From a virus, in IMG/VR virus record IMGVR_UViG_3300040801_001569, positions 1 to 22,328 of that record: a stretch of 22,328 nt of DNA; one strand, given 5' to 3'. A program made the position numbers and the translations under genes. The notes beneath the pieces were generated by a model. That model had not been told where the DNA came from. It made no database searches and saw nothing but the letters and a program-made list of their open reading frames with translations. Positions 20,100 to 22,328 of the stretch are shown piece by piece (position 1 is the stretch's first letter; each line of letters begins with the position of its first letter).

Positions 20100-21404
20100 A
20101 TGTTCAAGTACAAGTTGGTTGACGGTAAGAAATTTCTCGTTGACCTTAAAGGTCTCTTCATCAAAAATGAAGAGGGCGAAAATGTTGAAGCTCCTGAGGG
20201 AACTGAGGAATTCAACGAGGCTGACCAAGCTGCTACTGATGCTGTTGAGAACGGCACTGCAACTGACGCGCCTGAGGATGGTTCTGTCGAAGACATGAAG
20301 TCATACCTTGCGAGCAAGTCATCTGCACAAATCAAGGAACTACTTGGTGGTCTTGACCTTAAGGGGTTGTTTGCGGTTGAAAGTCGCAAAGCTCTGGTCG
20401 ACATGATTAAGGGTTCTGCTCCTGCAAAGGATAAGAGCATTGACGTCGAAGCTGTTAAGAAAGGATTTGCACACGCCAAAGGCGCTGCTGGTCGTTCTTA
20501 CGAAGTCAAAGTCAAAGAGCTGTCTGAGCTTAACTCACTCACCGGTGAAGTTATTGAAGAAGACCGCCGACCGGGTATCACTCGTGACCCAGTTGAAACT
20601 CCGTTCATCGAAGAATTAGCTACCACTGGTACGACTGGTTCTAACAAAGTAACGTGGGTTGAAGTTGGTACCGAGTCTGGTGGTCCAGCGACCACTGCCG
20701 AGCTTGCGAAGTTCCCTGAAAAGAACTACACATTCCTCGTGCAGTCTGCTGACGTTTACAAGATTGCCGTGATGTCAAAAGCATCAAACGAAATCCTTGA
20801 AGACGCTCCACAGCTTGTATCGTTCGTGCGTAACGCTTTGGTTGAAGACCTGCGAATCAAGTTCGACAACGAACTTCTTACAGGTAACGGTACTGGTACT
20901 TTCACTGGTATCTTGACTACTGCACCTGCATTTACTGGTGGTGGACTAGCTGGCACATTCGACGCTGGAACGGTGACACGTTTCGACGTACTGCGCGCTG
21001 TGATTAACGAAATCAAAGCGAACGGTAAGGGTGGATTTATGCCAACCGCTATCTGTCTGCACCCGGATGACGCGACTAAGCTTGACCTTGAGAAAGGTAG
21101 CGACGGTCACTACATTATGCCTCCGTTCTCAACCGCAGACCGTACAACCATTAAGGGCGTGCGTATTGTTGAGAACACCCAAATTACGTCAGGTTCATTC
21201 CTTGTGGGTGACTTCCGTAAAATGGTGGTTGCTAACCGTCGAGGGCTTGCTCTCCAGGTGGCAACTGAGAACGTCGATGACTTTGAAAAAGACATGATTT
21301 CAATGCGTCTTTCACGTCGCGCTGCATCATACGTCCGAACCAACGACATCGGAGCGTTCAGCCGTGGCACATTTGCTGCTGCGATTACTGCTCTTGAAAC
21401 CTAA
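20100..21404 (+). CDS. Major capsid protein, HK97 fold with N-terminal scaffold region
   Basis: The 434-aa protein has an N-terminal charged region of about 140 residues (acidic EGENVEAPEGTEEF stretch, then helices) that resembles the HK97 delta scaffold domain. The capsid core follows: DPVETPFIEELATTGTTG, YTFLVQSADVYKIAVMSKAS, LVEDLRIKFDNELLTGNGTG, TAICLHPDDATKLD, and a C-terminal GSFLVGDFRKMVVANRRGL to SRRAASYVRTNDIGAFSRGTF. The protease upstream would cut between the two parts. The 70 bases before the start hold TTGACC (20053-20058), but no well-spaced -10, and no Shine-Dalgarno sequence. Codons here are the most optimised-looking in the window, as expected for the most abundant product. 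Confidence 0.9.
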   Translation: MFKYKLVDGKKFLVDLKGLFIKNEEGENVEAPEGTEEFNEADQAATDAVENGTATDAPEDGSVEDMKSYLASKSSAQIKELLGGLDLKGLFAVESRKALVDMIKGSAPAKDKSIDVEAVKKGFAHAKGAAGRSYEVKVKELSELNSLTGEVIEEDRRPGITRDPVETPFIEELATTGTTGSNKVTWVEVGTESGGPATTAELAKFPEKNYTFLVQSADVYKIAVMSKASNEILEDAPQLVSFVRNALVEDLRIKFDNELLTGNGTGTFTGILTTAPAFTGGGLAGTFDAGTVTRFDVLRAVINEIKANGKGGFMPTAICLHPDDATKLDLEKGSDGHYIMPPFSTADRTTIKGVRIVENTQITSGSFLVGDFRKMVVANRRGLALQVATENVDDFEKDMISMRLSRRAASYVRTNDIGAFSRGTFAAAITALET

Positions 21405-21438
21405 GGGTAGTTGATTATTAGAGTTAAGGTTATAGCTT

Positions 21439-21807
21439 ATGTCAGACAAAGCACCAATCTATAAACCCGGCTCTATCGTCACTCACTCTGGCGGAACATA
21501 CGCGAAAGTGCTCCAGGTTAAGTACGGCGTACACATTTGTACTGACTGGTTCGACACCATGGCTGCTGCTAAAAAGGCAGACGAAGTCGGACTCGTTCGG
21601 TTCAATGAAAGCGCTCGTTCACAACTGGGCATCAAGCTGGCTTCCCAAGGGGGTAAAACTGGCGATGAGCCGAAACCATCTGACGCTGTTGTTGCTCTTG
21701 CAAAAGAGAACAACGTAGACCTCTCGACTGTGAAAGGTACTGGCGCAAATGGCAATATCCTTATTGACGATGTGAAAGCCGTCATTAAGGAACGTGACAG
21801 CAAGTAA
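21439..21807 (+). CDS. Capsid-associated protein with E3-binding-like (PSBD) C-terminal domain
   Basis: The 122-aa protein has an N-terminal beta-like part at 1-55 (IYKPGSIVTHSGGTYAKVLQ, VHICTDWFDTM), then a helix and a flexible charged link at about 70-82. From about 80 to 118 it shows SDAVVALAKENNVDLSTVKG, then TGANGNILIDDVKAVI. That is the peripheral-subunit-binding fold of 2-oxoacid dehydrogenase E2 proteins (xAxxLAxExGVDLxxVxGTGxxGRIxxxDV). Such domains on phage head proteins act as small protein-docking modules, for decoration or head fibres. It follows the capsid gene, where decoration proteins lie. It has a TAAGG 13 bases before the start, a weak Shine-Dalgarno sequence. Confidence 0.7.
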   Translation: MSDKAPIYKPGSIVTHSGGTYAKVLQVKYGVHICTDWFDTMAAAKKADEVGLVRFNESARSQLGIKLASQGGKTGDEPKPSDAVVALAKENNVDLSTVKGTGANGNILIDDVKAVIKERDSK

Positions 21808-21820
21808 TTGCTTCACTACT

Positions 21821-21844
21821 GCGCTTCTGATTATTCGGAGGCGC
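21821..21844 (+). other. Hairpin at the -35 position of the next promoter
   Basis: GCGCTTC (21821-21827) can pair with GAGGCGC (21838-21844) around a 10-base loop. No T run follows, so it is not an intrinsic terminator. It covers the -35 zone of the promoter at 21851 and may be an operator or an mRNA 3'-end stabiliser for the upstream gene. Confidence 0.4.
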
Positions 21845-21859
21845 GGATAGTGATACAAT
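21831..21859 (+). promoter_or_regulatory. Leaderless promoter before the BppU-like gene
   Basis: The extended -10 TGATACAAT (21851-21859) ends 6 bases before the ATG; counting 7 gives 21866, the start codon itself. TTATTC (21831-21836) with a 17-base spacer is a weak -35. Confidence 0.55.
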
Positions 21860-21865
21860 GGACAT

Positions 21866-22210
21866 ATGAACAAAAACATTTGCCAGTACAAGGGCGACAC
21901 CCACAAATTGAGTTTAGAGTTTACGGCTGAGGTGGACGGCGTAGAGACTCCGCATGACATTACCGGCTCTACAATCGTCCTCACGCTGAAAAAAAAGAAA
22001 AGTGACAGCGATGCACAGGCTTTGCTTACAAAAACCGTTACAAGTCATTCTGAGCCAACTGAGGGACGTACAGTTATCGTGATTGACCCGGCAGACATTG
22101 CCACTTTGGATTATTGCGATTACGTGTACGACATTGTGATGACGCAAGGTTCAACGGTCAACACGGTGCAGGTCGGACACTGGGAGATTCAAGAGCGCGT
22201 AAAAGATTAG
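21866..22210 (+). CDS. Baseplate upper protein-like / Ig-like N-terminal domain protein
   Basis: The 114-aa product has the form of the N-terminal domain of baseplate upper proteins (BppU). It shows a start with YKGDTHKLSLEFTAEVDG, then DITGSTIVLTLKKKK, a GRTVIVIDPADIATLDYCDYVYDIVM stretch and a final GHWEIQERV. The order of 'x-G-D-T', 'D-I-T-G-S/A-T/x' and 'Y-x-Y-D-I/V' is typical. In other phages this domain attaches receptor-binding parts to the baseplate or tail. Here it stands alone, without a C-terminal domain, right after head genes, so it could also be a head-decoration Ig-like protein. It has its own leaderless promoter. Confidence 0.65.
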   Translation: MNKNICQYKGDTHKLSLEFTAEVDGVETPHDITGSTIVLTLKKKKSDSDAQALLTKTVTSHSEPTEGRTVIVIDPADIATLDYCDYVYDIVMTQGSTVNTVQVGHWEIQERVKD

Positions 22211-22213
22211 TTT

Positions 22214-22328
22214 ATGAGTGAGATTGCTGTCAAAATCGTAGAGCATAAAATCACTGCAAAAATCGTTGAGCATGTCATCAAAGTCAATCTTGGTGATGCG
22301 GTGCCAATCATCGAGCGCGAGCTAGTGC
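22214..22328 (+). CDS. N-terminal fragment of an unknown protein (runs off the window)
   Basis: ATG at 22214, 3 bases after the previous stop, open to the window end for 38 codons. The first residues hold an internal repeat: AVKIVEHKITAKIVEHVIKV, with KIVEH twice at an 11-residue interval. This points to a beta-repeat or fibre-like start. Its position after the BppU-like gene suggests a tail, neck or fibre component. It cannot be identified from this fragment. Confidence 0.55.
   Translation, partial: MSEIAVKIVEHKITAKIVEHVIKVNLGDAVPIIERELV

Noticed and set aside
1-22328. Alternative genetic code (UGA or UAG reassigned)
   Set aside because: TAA, TAG and TGA all end well-delimited genes, and no conserved domain is interrupted by an in-frame stop.

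Overview
The window is a contiguous piece of a tailed dsDNA phage genome of HK97-capsid type. Every gene I accept is on the + strand. Genes are tightly packed, with many 1-14 base overlaps. TAA, TAG and TGA all end genes, so the standard bacterial code applies. No integrase, repressor, DNA polymerase or tRNA is visible. The host cannot be named from the sequence. Shine-Dalgarno sequences are scarce, and at least three genes begin 7 bases after an extended -10 box, which points to leaderless mRNAs. That suggests a host that tolerates SD-independent initiation; a Patescibacteria/CPR-like host is one option, held with low confidence.

Layout. 1-1610 is the end of an unknown structural gene plus a lysis cassette: an amidase, a holin-like protein and a secreted lysozyme-like protein. 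1692-2808 holds a replication-initiator-like gene and a partner. 2809-3265 holds a tiny secreted peptide gene, a candidate short ncRNA with terminator, and a control region. 3266-9528 is an early operon of small unknowns, a RecT/YqaJ recombination pair, an SSB-tail protein, a YopX protein and a SNF2-type helicase. 9607-11068 is a second operon of unknowns that starts behind the same 30-bp control element. 11069-11451 has no protein gene; it encodes a compact, highly structured RNA of about 335 nt. 11452-14992 contains NinG and then a DNA base-modification cluster: two ParB-fold proteins, a TET/JBP dioxygenase, a 51-aa protein and a TAGT-type glycosyltransferase. 14997-22328 is packaging and head: a small-terminase-like protein, TerL, a portal-MuF fusion, a prohead protease, the major capsid protein, a capsid-associated protein with an E3-binding-like domain, a baseplate/Ig-like protein and a truncated last gene.

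How it fits together. RecT, YqaJ, SNF2 and NinG suggest recombination-dependent replication. The dioxygenase would oxidise the methyl group of thymine or 5-methylcytosine in phage DNA and the glycosyltransferase would then decorate it, giving hypermodified DNA that resists host nucleases. No C5-methyltransferase is in the window, so thymine (a base-J-like route) is a serious possibility. The most original items are the structured RNA at 11083-11417, the modification cluster, the shared 30-bp promoter element, and the leaderless promoters.
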